A model generated the notes under the pieces. That model did not search any database. It saw only the letters and a list, made by a program, of their open reading frames with translations, and had not been told where the DNA came from. DNA of 36,401 nucleotides from an uncultured Methanobrevibacter sp. (GTDB taxonomy: Archaea; Methanobacteriota; Methanobacteria; Methanobacteriales; Methanobacteriaceae). Below, in pieces: positions 7,284 through 15,589 of this stretch (positions are counted from its first letter, which is position 1; every line of letters begins with the position of its first letter). The translations under genes and the position numbers were made by a program. The stretch spans positions 1-36,401 of the forward strand of contig NZ_CAMVPN010000016.1 in the NCBI RefSeq assembly GCF_947169325.1, in the 5' to 3' direction.

Positions 7284-8300
7284 TTAATCTATCATTAACG
7301 GCAGGTCGCCAATAACATTAGCTTTTTTATAGATTGCAACAGTATCCTCAAGCCTTACACCAAATTCTCCCTCAAGATATATTCCCGGCTCGACAGTGAT
7401 TACCATTCCCTCTTCGATTACCGTTTCATCACGAATGGAAAATCCCGGAGTTTCATGAATGTCAAGACCCAGACTATGGCCAGTTGAGTGAATGAATCTG
7501 TCTCCATAACCATAATCAGTGATGATGTCTCTTGCAACCTTGTCGACTTCAATGCATTTTAGACCGGGCCGGATTGCTTTGATTGCCTTGTCATGTGCTT
7601 CAGCCACAATATCCCAAATTTCATGTTGGGCTTCCGTATAGACCATAGTTCTAGTATTGTCCGAACAATATCCTTCAAAAATGGCCCCCCAATCAATTAA
7701 AATCGGTTTTTCCAATTGTTTGGCTTCCGGAATTGCATGAGGCAGGCTTGAACTGGCTCCACTTGTGACGATTGTATCAAATGATTCCTTATCCGCCCCG
7801 TTTTCAATCATCAGCCTTACAAGATCAAAAGCTATTTCCTTTTCAGTGTTTTGATTATTTAAAATATCCAGTTGTAAAAAGGATTTTTGAGCAATTTCGG
7901 TTGCTTTTGTAATCTTTTCTATTTCCTGAGGCGTTTTAATCATCCTCTGTTTGTCAACGTATGTTTTTGAAGTTATTGTAAAATCATCCCTAAGCTTTTC
8001 ATAGCTGCTGAATGGCAGTGTCGGCTCGATGGCCAGACTGCTGATTCCTTCTTCTTTAAGTTCCCTTAGCATCACTTCAAAGGATTCATATTCCTTAACC
8101 TCAATTGTTGAATTGTTTTTTGCAATCTCCATGTCCATGCTGGATGCATAAATAATCGGATTTTCCTTTATTATGCAAAACGCAAAGCTGGTCGGTTTGT
8201 AATTGGAGATATATTCAACATTTGTAAATTTTGTAAGCAAATAAGCCTGAATATCATCTTCATCCATATCTTTTAAAATGTTGTCCAAATGTGAGTCCAT
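7284..8300 (-). CDS. M24 family metallopeptidase (Xaa-Pro dipeptidase/aminopeptidase type)
   Basis: The 338-residue protein has an N-terminal creatinase-like domain (about 1-118) and a C-terminal pita-bread catalytic domain (about 125-338). All five dimetal ligands of the family are present: Asp203 (I-D-W-G), Asp214 (S-D-N-T-R), His275 (S-T-G-H-S-L-G), Glu304 (V-E-P-G-I-Y) and Glu318 (R-L-E-D-T). The family releases N-terminal residues next to proline or cleaves Xaa-Pro dipeptides in the cytoplasm. Length and domain order fit PepQ/PepP-like archaeal enzymes. No ribosome site precedes the ATG, while TTTTATAATA is centred about 25 bases upstream, so the mRNA is probably leaderless. It is divergent from the adhesin gene. 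Confidence 0.9.
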   Translation of the reverse strand: MDSHLDNILKDMDEDDIQAYLLTKFTNVEYISNYKPTSFAFCIIKENPIIYASSMDMEIAKNNSTIEVKEYESFEVMLRELKEEGISSLAIEPTLPFSSYEKLRDDFTITSKTYVDKQRMIKTPQEIEKITKATEIAQKSFLQLDILNNQNTEKEIAFDLVRLMIENGADKESFDTIVTSGASSSLPHAIPEAKQLEKPILIDWGAIFEGYCSDNTRTMVYTEAQHEIWDIVAEAHDKAIKAIRPGLKCIEVDKVARDIITDYGYGDRFIHSTGHSLGLDIHETPGFSIRDETVIEEGMVITVEPGIYLEGEFGVRLEDTVAIYKKANVIGDLPLMID

Positions 8301-8320
8301 ATTTTATTATTTAAAAAAAG

Positions 8321-8330
8321 TATTATAAAA
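8321..8330 (-). promoter_or_regulatory. TATA box of the M24 peptidase gene
   Basis: Minus-strand TTTTATAATA is centred about 25-26 bases before the ATG at 8300. Archaeal TATA boxes sit about 26 bases before the transcription start, so transcription should begin at or next to the ATG. Confidence 0.5.
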
Positions 8331-8468
8331 AAATAATCTTGTCAAAACACCAAAACAGTAAAAAACCCCATAATTAAACAATAGATTAATATAACTAAAC
8401 ATGAATAAATGATTAATGATATATCAAAATAATATTATCATTTTAATTCAAAAAGGGATGGGAAAATA

Positions 8469-10928
8469 ATGTATAAGAAATTATTCTGCATTGCATTATT
8501 CGTAATCATATTCACTAGCATGGCTTGCATATCCGCAAGTGAAGATTTGAGTACGGACAATAATGCAATGGCCAATATTGATGAAAGTGAGTTGATATCA
8601 TCATCGATGGATGATGTGAATAACGACTTAAGTACAGATGACGATAATGAGATACTTGCAAATCAATCCAGCGAAAATACTGCAAGATTAAATCCTAATC
8701 TGGATGCAACTATCGAAACAGACGATGAATACATAACAATTACAAGTACCGTGAATGAAAAAGCGACAGGAAACATTTCAATCCAGATTACAAAACTCAA
8801 TGACGGAAGCTACCAGTTCAACGGCACCACCGTTGAAATTGAAAACGGAACCGCAACCTGGGCAGAGATGATTGCATTTGACAAAGGAGACTATATTGTA
8901 AGCCTAGGGTATTTGGGAGATGCCAATTATAATCCGACTTCCATTTTAAAAGTATTCGCAATACAAAAATACATTCCGGATTTCAAGGTGGAAATTACCC
9001 AGAATGATGAATTTGTAACAATCTCAAGCATTCTCAATGAAGATGCGACAGGCAATGTCACAATCAGAATAAAAACATTCGAAGAGGAAAACTACACTGA
9101 ATTTGCAACCATTGAACTTGAAAACGGTGCTGCAACATGGGCGGACCAAATACCGTTCAACAAGGGAGACTATGTGGCATACACAACATACAACGGAGAT
9201 AAAAAATACTTCAAAAGCGGCAACATTCAGACATTCACAATCGAAAAGGAAATACCTTCCTTTAATGTGAACATCACAACCGATGATTATTTCGTTGTTT
9301 TGAATGCGACACTTCCTGTGAATGCAACCGGTAATGTGGCAATCAGAATCAAGAGCGTTGATGAAGAAAACTACACAGAATTTGCAACCATAGAAGTGGA
9401 AAACGGAACTGCAATATGGAGCGAGTTTGTGCCATTCAACAAAGGAGAATACGTAGCATACACAACATACAGTGGGGATGAAAACTACTTCAAAAGCAGC
9501 AATATCCAAAACTTCACAATCGAAAAGGAAATAACTGACTTCAACGTGACCGTTACTGTCAATGACTATCTCATAACCATTAATGCAACACTGCCTGTGA
9601 ATGCAACAGGCAATGTCACAATCAGAATTAAAACCTTCGAAGATGAAAACTACACAGAATTTGCAACCATAGAAGTGGAAAACGGAACTGCAACCTGGAC
9701 CAGTCCAATTCCATTCATCAAAGGAGACTATGTGGCATACACAACATACAATGGAGATGAAAACTACTTCAAAAGCAGCAATATCCAAACATTTACAATC
9801 AAGAAGGACATCCCTGACTTTGACATCAATATCACAGTCAATGATTATCTCATAGTTTTGAATGCAACACTTTCTGTGAATGCAACAGGTAATGTGGCAA
9901 TCAGAATCAAGAGCGTTGATGAAGAAAACTACACAGAATTTGCAACCATAGAAGTGGAAAACGGAACTGCAATATGGGGCGACTTTGTACCATTCAACAA
10001 AGGAGATTATTTAGTGCTTGCAGTGTACAGTGGGGATGAAAATTATTTCAAATCTGAAAATACCGGATCATTTACAATTGAAAAACAAGTTCCTATCATG
10101 ATAATCAACAGCACACGCAACGCTACAAGCATTACCATTAAAATTACATTGCCTGAAAATGCAACAGGCCTTGTTAGATTAACAAATAACCAGACAGGCG
10201 AAATAAAAAATGTGACCTTGAACGGAACTGCAATTGAATTCAACGAAACCCTCCAGTACACATACAACATATTCCTGATTGAATATTCCGGAGATGACTA
10301 CTACTTCAAAATCAGCAATATTTTTGTTGAACCTCTGAAAATAGAGACCAGTTTAAGCATTAAAAACAGCGTGAGTGTCATTTACATGAACACCGCTAAA
10401 ATCACCGTCAAATTAGATATGGCGGAGGAATCAGGCAACTTTACAGCTGACGGTGAAAAAGTCACCATCACAGTCAATAATAAAGAATATACTGGAACCT
10501 TGAAAAACAATACTGTAACCATCAGCATCGCTGCAAACAGCGCAAATAAATTCATTCCAAAAAGCTATGCTGCAGCAGTCATATTTAATGGCAATGACCT
10601 GTTTGAAAATGCTTCTGCAAGCTTTACATTTGTCGTTAAAAAGGGAACACCTAAATTAACTGCTAAAGCAAAAACATTCAAAGTAAGCACCAAAACCAAA
10701 AAATACACAGTTACTTTGAAAGACCACAAAAACAAGGTGATGAAAAATACCAAAGTCACAGTAAAAGTGAACGGTAAAACTTTCAAGGCAACCACAAATT
10801 CAAAAGGCCAAGCCACCTTTAAAATCACCAATTTAAAGAAAAGGGCAAAATATCTTGCAGCAGTTAAATACGGAGGCAGCAAATACTACAATTCAATAAC
10901 CAAAAAAATAAAAATTACAGTTAAATAA
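8469..10928 (+). CDS. Secreted adhesin-like protein with tandem Ig-like repeats
   Basis: The 819-residue protein has a signal peptide (about 1-24, ending A-C-I-S-A-S) and an acidic Ser/Asp-rich spacer to residue 78. Ig-like units follow: one of 94 residues (79-172), four of exactly 93 (173-265, 266-358, 359-451, 452-544), a diverged sixth (545 to about 630) and a seventh. The C-terminal module (about 735-819) is lysine-rich (K-L-T-A-K-A-K-T-F-K-V) and is the module that ends many Methanobrevibacter adhesin-like proteins. Typical unit motifs are N-A-T-G-N-V-x-I-R-I-K, E-N-G-T-A and Y-x-G-D-E-N-Y-F-K-S. There are many N-x-S/T sites. No C-terminal membrane helix is seen, so wall association through the basic module is inferred. 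GGGATGGG precedes the ATG. Confidence 0.85.
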   Translation: MYKKLFCIALFVIIFTSMACISASEDLSTDNNAMANIDESELISSSMDDVNNDLSTDDDNEILANQSSENTARLNPNLDATIETDDEYITITSTVNEKATGNISIQITKLNDGSYQFNGTTVEIENGTATWAEMIAFDKGDYIVSLGYLGDANYNPTSILKVFAIQKYIPDFKVEITQNDEFVTISSILNEDATGNVTIRIKTFEEENYTEFATIELENGAATWADQIPFNKGDYVAYTTYNGDKKYFKSGNIQTFTIEKEIPSFNVNITTDDYFVVLNATLPVNATGNVAIRIKSVDEENYTEFATIEVENGTAIWSEFVPFNKGEYVAYTTYSGDENYFKSSNIQNFTIEKEITDFNVTVTVNDYLITINATLPVNATGNVTIRIKTFEDENYTEFATIEVENGTATWTSPIPFIKGDYVAYTTYNGDENYFKSSNIQTFTIKKDIPDFDINITVNDYLIVLNATLSVNATGNVAIRIKSVDEENYTEFATIEVENGTAIWGDFVPFNKGDYLVLAVYSGDENYFKSENTGSFTIEKQVPIMIINSTRNATSITIKITLPENATGLVRLTNNQTGEIKNVTLNGTAIEFNETLQYTYNIFLIEYSGDDYYFKISNIFVEPLKIETSLSIKNSVSVIYMNTAKITVKLDMAEESGNFTADGEKVTITVNNKEYTGTLKNNTVTISIAANSANKFIPKSYAAAVIFNGNDLFENASASFTFVVKKGTPKLTAKAKTFKVSTKTKKYTVTLKDHKNKVMKNTKVTVKVNGKTFKATTNSKGQATFKITNLKKRAKYLAAVKYGGSKYYNSITKKIKITVK
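8985..10100 (+). repeat. Four tandem 279-bp coding repeats
   Basis: Four in-frame units (8985-9263, 9264-9542, 9543-9821, 9822-10100) encode 93 residues each in the adhesin-like protein. Units 2 and 4 of this set are identical over 90 bases (9330-9419 and 9888-9977), including synonymous sites, while the intervening unit is not. That points to recent recombination or gene conversion between alternate units. Confidence 0.85.
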
Positions 10929-10959
10929 GGAGATTCAAATCTCCTAAACTATTTTTTTT
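10928..10959 (+). terminator. Terminator after the adhesin-like gene
   Basis: AGGAGATT and AATCTCCT form a perfect stem right after the stop codon. AAACTA and eight Ts follow, giving a strong intrinsic terminator shape. Confidence 0.75.
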
Positions 10960-11049
10960 AAATCCCCAACATCCATCCATTTCTTCTTTTCATATTTTCT
11001 TATCAAAAAAAGATAATTTTATTAAAGTCAAATTAGATATTTTAACATT

Positions 11050-11691
11050 ATGTTTAAATTTACAAGTAGTGAAGTACGAGATTTGATAATTGCATTCATC
11101 GTGATTTCCCTATGTTTCGGAATTGCAAATACAGGAAGGGACATGAATGCGTTGGTTCAAATACTTCCAATGATTATGGTGGGTGTAGGAGCAGGTTTTA
11201 TCCTTCACGAACTGGGACATAAATTCGTGTCAATGAAGTATGGATACTGGGCTGAATTCAAGTTATGGCCACAAGGATTGTTATTTGCGCTTGTAACTTC
11301 ATTTTTCGGATTCGTATTTGCAGCACCCGGTGCAGTCTACACCTATGCAAATTACATGACTGATGAAATCAACGGAAAAATATCCGTTGCAGGACCTATT
11401 GTCAATATAATCCTTGCAATAGTCTTTTTAGTAATTGCCGCACTCGTTTATCGATCAGCATTTACTTCCGAAGTTGCACTGACAGTATTTTTTGTATGTG
11501 CATTAGGCTATTCAATCAACAGTTTTTTGGCCGTGTTCAATTTGCTTCCAATTGGAAACTTGGATGGATCCAAGGTATTGAGATGGAATGCGGGAATTTG
11601 GATAATTACAATAGCCATTGCAGGCATAATGACATTGGCATCCCATACAATCGGTGTTGAAAATATCGTTAGAATGATTATAGGATTTTAG
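11050..11691 (+). CDS. Site-2 protease-like M50 membrane metallopeptidase
   Basis: The 213-residue polytopic membrane protein carries the zinc motif H-E-L-G-H (His53, Glu54, His57) inside a hydrophobic segment. The third ligand motif N-L-L-P-I-G-N-L-D-G lies at 164-173, with Asp172. About five or six membrane segments are visible; no PDZ or CBS domain is attached, making it a minimal M50 core. Family members cleave transmembrane substrates inside the bilayer, often releasing regulators. The next gene, ycaO, starts 3 bases after its stop, so the protease is most likely transcribed with ycaO and tfuA. No clear ribosome site precedes the ATG; a TTTTATTAA element near 11016-11024 could give a short or absent leader. 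Confidence 0.85.
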   Translation: MFKFTSSEVRDLIIAFIVISLCFGIANTGRDMNALVQILPMIMVGVGAGFILHELGHKFVSMKYGYWAEFKLWPQGLLFALVTSFFGFVFAAPGAVYTYANYMTDEINGKISVAGPIVNIILAIVFLVIAALVYRSAFTSEVALTVFFVCALGYSINSFLAVFNLLPIGNLDGSKVLRWNAGIWIITIAIAGIMTLASHTIGVENIVRMIIGF

Positions 11692-11694
11692 AAA

Positions 11695-12897
11695 ATGGTA
11701 GAAGAGATTACATATTTTAAAGGAACTCATAGAGTTATTGCTCCAAGCAAAACTATTGAAATCAATCAGGACAAGCTTAAAACAGCAGGAATCACACGTA
11801 TTGCAGACATTACCGATTTGGATAGAATCGGCCTTCCGATTTATACTGCAATCAGACCTACAGCTGAAGAAGGCAGCGTCAGCATCTATGGCGGGAAAGG
11901 AATATCAAAAGACCATGCAAAAGCATCAGCAATGATGGAAGGTTTTGAGAGATATTCCGCAGAAAGGCAAAGCAGTGATAAGACCATCAATGCCAGCTTA
12001 TCTGAAATTTCCGACTACGGAGAATTCATTGAACCGAAATTATTGAACCTGCCAAAGGAATTTGAAAAACAGGATATTGATGATTTGAACTTGGAGTGGA
12101 GCATTTCCCATGACATAATTTCCGGAAATGACTATTACGTTCCTACAAATGCAGTCTTTCACCCATACAATAACGAAAGTAATGTAAACAAGCTATTTAA
12201 ATCTAACACCAACGGCCTTGCTTCAGGAAATATTTTAGAAGAAGCCATTCTTCACGGAATGCTTGAAGTTATCGAGAGGGATGCATGGAGCATTTTTGAG
12301 CTGACCCATAAAAATTATGCCCAGATTGATTTAAGCAGCATTGAAAGCGATTTAATCAATGGCATCATCGACAAATTTGAATCAGAAGGCATCAAGATTA
12401 AATTGATGGACTTTACTGCCGATGTTAAAATTCCTACAATAGCTGCTTCCGCTGATGATACAGTAACAAAGGATGCAGGATTATTGACTTTGGGAATGGG
12501 AACACATCTTGACCCAGAAGTTGCAATACTCAGAGCATTAACTGAAGTGGCACAAAGCAGGGCAACTCAAATCAATGGTGCACGTGAAGATACCGTGAGA
12601 GCGGATTTTGCCCGTGAAGCAGGCTATGAACGCATGAAACGAATTAACAAATTCTATTTCAGACAAGAAGAGAATCAGATTTCTCTTTCAGACATTGAAA
12701 ATAAAAGTACAACATCAATTACAGAAGACATTGAGATTGTTAAAAATGAATTGATGGCCAACGACATTGAAAAAATATTATATGTTGACCTGACACGTCC
12801 GGAGCTTGACGTGAGCGTTGTACGGGTGATAATTCCTGAAATGGAAATTTATGCAATTGACCAAAGCCGTGCGGGATATAGATTTTTAAGAGTTTGA
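11695..12897 (+). CDS. ycaO: YcaO-domain ATP-dependent cyclodehydratase/thioamidation protein
   Basis: The 400-residue YcaO-fold protein has the acidic ATP/Mg motifs of the family: A-S-A-M-M-E-G-F-E-R-Y-S-A-E at 77-90, E-E-A-I-L-H-G-M-L-E-V-I-E-R-D-A-W at 182-198, and a later A-L-T-E-V-A-Q-S-R-A. YcaO enzymes activate a backbone amide with ATP. Paired with TfuA in methanogens, they convert a glycine of the methyl-CoM reductase alpha subunit to thioglycine. The tfuA gene starts 4 bases downstream, which supports that role. It is not part of a RiPP cluster: no precursor peptide or dehydrogenase is nearby. It is probably co-transcribed with the M50 protease gene; a frame from the ATG at 11695 gives the full N-terminus. 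Confidence 0.9.
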   Translation: MVEEITYFKGTHRVIAPSKTIEINQDKLKTAGITRIADITDLDRIGLPIYTAIRPTAEEGSVSIYGGKGISKDHAKASAMMEGFERYSAERQSSDKTINASLSEISDYGEFIEPKLLNLPKEFEKQDIDDLNLEWSISHDIISGNDYYVPTNAVFHPYNNESNVNKLFKSNTNGLASGNILEEAILHGMLEVIERDAWSIFELTHKNYAQIDLSSIESDLINGIIDKFESEGIKIKLMDFTADVKIPTIAASADDTVTKDAGLLTLGMGTHLDPEVAILRALTEVAQSRATQINGAREDTVRADFAREAGYERMKRINKFYFRQEENQISLSDIENKSTTSITEDIEIVKNELMANDIEKILYVDLTRPELDVSVVRVIIPEMEIYAIDQSRAGYRFLRV

Positions 12898-12901
12898 TTA
12901 A

Positions 12902-13555
12902 ATGGTTAAGATTATAATTTATACCGGTCTGTCACTTCCTTTTGATGAGGCAAAAGAAATTCTGGATTCACATGATGACGTTAATGTAGTCTATAAAAGA
13001 CCTATCCAGAGAGGGGATTTGTCACTTGCATTAAAGGAAAATCCAGACATCATTGCAATAATCGATGGAGTATTTCACCAAAATTCCGCTGTCGGACACA
13101 AAGAAATAATCAATGTCATGGATCATGGAGTAAAAGTCTATGGTGCTTCAAGCATGGGTGCATTGAGAGCATCAGAACTTGATTCACTTGGAATGGTTGG
13201 AGTAGGTTACTGTTACAACCAATATGCCAATGGTAATGTCGACAGTGACGATGAAGTTGCAGTAATGCTCGATTCAGAGACTTTAGAGGCTCTTTCTGAA
13301 CCGTTAATCAACATGAGATATGTTTTCACTAACGCTGAGGATGAAAACATCATTACCGAAAGCGAAAAGGACGAACTGATCGGCATTGCCAAAAGGACTT
13401 ATTATCCTAAAAGAAATTACGGAAAAGTTTTGGCCGAATCTGACCTGGACAGTGACAAAAAAGACAATCTCATCAACTTTATCAGGGAATCAAAAGACAT
13501 CAAAAAAGAGGATGCCAAGAATCTTCTCAAGCTAATCAAATCACAGTCAGATTAA
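12902..13555 (+). CDS. tfuA: TfuA-like partner protein of YcaO
   Basis: The 217-residue protein has the TfuA-like core: I-I-Y-T-G-L-S-L near the N-terminus, I-I-D-G-V-F-H at 52-58, the G-A-S-S-M-G-A-L-R-A-S-E motif at about 80-91, and G-V-G-Y-C-Y further on. In methanogens TfuA is thought to deliver sulfide, or help position the substrate, for YcaO-mediated thioglycine formation in McrA. The gene is 4 bases after ycaO. No strong ribosome site is visible, suggesting coupling to ycaO translation. A T-rich stretch (about 13577-13591, TTTATTATTTTTTG) follows the stop and probably ends the operon. The 217 bases before the next gene hold nothing else I can assign. Confidence 0.9.
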   Translation: MVKIIIYTGLSLPFDEAKEILDSHDDVNVVYKRPIQRGDLSLALKENPDIIAIIDGVFHQNSAVGHKEIINVMDHGVKVYGASSMGALRASELDSLGMVGVGYCYNQYANGNVDSDDEVAVMLDSETLEALSEPLINMRYVFTNAEDENIITESEKDELIGIAKRTYYPKRNYGKVLAESDLDSDKKDNLINFIRESKDIKKEDAKNLLKLIKSQSD

Positions 13556-13772
13556 CACTTAAAAAACATCGAATTTATTATTTTTTGTAAAAGTGATATA
13601 TACCCACATTAACGCCTTTTAAAAATTATCGCCAACTATTAATTAAAATACAGCAATACTCAATTAAATGATATGGTAATGTGAAAACTATAATTTTAAT
13701 TTATGATAGAATCAATATAATCAATGCAACATATGCTGCGATTTTTGAATTAAAAAAAGGAAATATAGAAAC

Positions 13773-14231
13773 TCACTTGTTCATCTCTTGGTATTTTTTC
13801 AAAACAATGTCTGGAGTTTCAATAGTTTTTTCAAAAGTTTCGACAAATTCATTTGATTGGTGATCATCTGCTGTTTTTGAAAGGCCTTTTAAAACCAGTT
13901 GCTTACCGTCAATCTTAAAGCCCGTTTCGTCAGCTTCCATTTCAATTAGATTTATCTCAAGCTCAGAAGCATTTTCCAAATCGTCATCAGCCTTAACCTC
14001 ATATTTAATTTTCAGATATTTATGAGGCATCAACTCGTTGACAGTCCTTTTTATAACTGATTCGAAAAGTTCCAGAAATTTTACAACAGGCGGCAAATTA
14101 TTAGCCTGCCAATAAGTAAGTACAGAGTTGAGAACTATTTCGTGTTCAACAAAATCATCATATAATCTTGCCCGAACACCAATAGCACTGTCACCAACTA
14201 CTTTAATCACCAATACGGGACTAACAGCCAT
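13773..14231 (-). CDS. Conserved-looking protein of unknown function
   Basis: I do not recognise this 152-residue protein. It has no signal peptide or membrane helix. An N-terminal region reads M-A-V-S-P-V-L-V-I-K-V-V-G-D-S-A-I-G-V-R, then comes a predicted helix with W-Q-A-N-N-L-P-P-V. The second half is acidic (E-I-N-L-I-E-M-E-A-D-E-T-G) and alternates strands and helices. The ATG follows GTGATATA and starts 10 bases after the stop of the four-CBS gene, so the two are probably co-transcribed. A link to adenine-nucleotide sensing through that neighbour is only a guess. Confidence 0.7.
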   Translation of the reverse strand: MAVSPVLVIKVVGDSAIGVRARLYDDFVEHEIVLNSVLTYWQANNLPPVVKFLELFESVIKRTVNELMPHKYLKIKYEVKADDDLENASELEINLIEMEADETGFKIDGKQLVLKGLSKTADDHQSNEFVETFEKTIETPDIVLKKYQEMNK

Positions 14232-14241
14232 TATATCACAG

Positions 14242-15081
14242 TTATTCGACTAATGCTCTAATTAAATCACTAGCTCTAACAAGACCGACCAGATCACCTT
14301 CAACACCGATGACAGGAATCTGTTCAATGTTTAAGGATTTCATTTTTTTAGCACAATCGGAAACTTTTGTTTTGGAGTTAGCTACTTCAACATTGCCAAC
14401 TGCAACATCACGTACTACTTTGTCTGTGAATTTTAAACTGTTTTTCTCAATGTACAATACGGAAGTACTGTCCCAAGACCATTTATCCCCTTCAGTACCT
14501 ACAGTGGAACTGTGTTCGCTTCTTTCAGAGATAATTTCAATTTCAGAGATGAAATCGGTTTCGGTTAAAATGCCTGACAATTTGGCATCGTCATCTAAAG
14601 CCAAAACGGATTTTAAACCGAATTGATTCATGGTTTCAAAAGCAACATTCAATGGAGCTTTTTCCCAAGTGGTCGGAACTGTAGTAATCATATAATTTTC
14701 AACAGCGTCATCTATTGTGAGTTTAGTTAAAGCTTTGGAAACCAAATCGAATGATGTGATAATTCCAACAAGTTCCCCTTCCTCATTTATAACAGGAACT
14801 CTTCTTACATCATTTTCCATCATCTTGCGGGCAGCAACTGTTACGTCGTCGCCAGGATTAACTGTAACTAAATTTCTACTCATCAACATTGCAATTTGTT
14901 CTTCATCAGGATTATTAATTAAATCAGAACGAGTTACTAGTCCTACTAAAATGTCAGTGCCTTCTTTTACAACAGGAAGCACTGCTTTTTTCTCTTTTCT
15001 CATTAAGTCTAAAACTTTTTCTCTGTTACCTGGAACGGAAACACTAACAACATTTTTAGACATTGTTCTTTTAACTAACAT
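14242..15081 (-). CDS. Four-CBS-domain protein
   Basis: The 279-residue cytoplasmic protein is made of two CBS pairs: about 5-58 and 65-118, then 127-180 and 222-279. Each ends in the typical G-x-V/I-T-x-x-D or V-R-A-S-D-L segment. CBS pairs bind AMP, ATP, SAM or similar nucleotides and act as energy or metabolite sensors. No catalytic domain is attached, so it should act through a partner. An insertion (about 181-221, E-R-S-E-H-S-S-T-V-G-T-E) separates the last two repeats. I start it at the ATG at 15081 because AGGTG precedes it at the right distance; the frame remains open upstream into the uspA-like gene but without a ribosome site. It sits 44 bases downstream of that gene. Confidence 0.88.
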   Translation of the reverse strand: MLVKRTMSKNVVSVSVPGNREKVLDLMRKEKKAVLPVVKEGTDILVGLVTRSDLINNPDEEQIAMLMSRNLVTVNPGDDVTVAARKMMENDVRRVPVINEEGELVGIITSFDLVSKALTKLTIDDAVENYMITTVPTTWEKAPLNVAFETMNQFGLKSVLALDDDAKLSGILTETDFISEIEIISERSEHSSTVGTEGDKWSWDSTSVLYIEKNSLKFTDKVVRDVAVGNVEVANSKTKVSDCAKKMKSLNIEQIPVIGVEGDLVGLVRASDLIRALVE

Positions 15082-15125
15082 AAAAACACCTATATTAACA
15101 AATATAATAATAAAATGACAATACC

Positions 15126-15551
15126 TTAGTGAATAATGAGCACAGCACATTTGGCCGAATTAACAACCTTATCCGCTACACTGCCCATAATAAATCTATC
15201 GAAGCCGGATTTACCGGAACTACCCATAACTATTAAATCAACATCTTCATCCTTTGCCACTTCTAAAATACATTTAGCCGGAGACCCTTCTTTTATCACG
15301 TGAGTGATTTTTAAATCGTCTTCATTAAGTTTATCAAATTCTTTAAGGTTTTCTTCGGATCTCTCTTTCAAGATTTGATTTAATTGGTATACTTCGTCGT
15401 CTAATGGAAGTCCATTAACAAAATTGTTTTCTGTGACAGTCACAGCAACTATTTCAGCTCCGGTGACATTCGCCAAAAATAACGCATGCTTTTGAGCTTT
15501 TTTTGCAAATTCAGATCCATCGGTAGGGACCAGTATTTTTGTATACATCAT
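15126..15551 (-). CDS. Universal stress protein (UspA) family, ATP-binding type
   Basis: The 141-residue single-domain protein has the Usp fold: Y-T-K-I-L-V-P-T-D-G-S at the N-terminus and the ATP-binding G-S-S-G-K-S-G-F-x(5)-G-S motif near residues 113-126. It probably binds ATP and dimerises in the cytoplasm; precise roles of archaeal Usp proteins are mostly unknown. The start is set at the first of two adjacent ATGs (15551) because GGGAG ends 7 bases upstream; a TTG two codons earlier lacks spacing. The small dyad ATAGAT-TTAT-ATCTAT (15570-15585) lies in its leader and may be regulatory. The CBS protein gene follows, giving a plausible nucleotide-sensing operon. Confidence 0.9.
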   Translation of the reverse strand: MMYTKILVPTDGSEFAKKAQKHALFLANVTGAEIVAVTVTENNFVNGLPLDDEVYQLNQILKERSEENLKEFDKLNEDDLKITHVIKEGSPAKCILEVAKDEDVDLIVMGSSGKSGFDRFIMGSVADKVVNSAKCAVLIIH

Positions 15552-15589
15552 TAACAACTCCCATAATATATAGATTTATATCTATGATA

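Noticed and set aside
9024-9788. A 254-residue open frame on the minus strand inside the adhesin gene, rich in Cys, Val and Phe
   Set aside because: It is the antisense shadow of the 279-bp repeats. Its own repeats match the coding-strand period exactly, and it has no ribosome site.
8985-10100. Regular repeats that might look like a CRISPR array
   Set aside because: The period is 279 bases, in frame, with no short direct repeats or spacers; it is a protein repeat.
11695-13555. YcaO/TfuA as a peptide natural-product (RiPP) cluster
   Set aside because: No precursor peptide, dehydrogenase or exporter is seen. The pair matches the methanogen MCR thioamidation genes.
13681-13863. 60-residue plus-strand frame after tfuA
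   Set aside because: Its 3' half overlaps the real minus-strand gene at 13773 and its start has no ribosome site.
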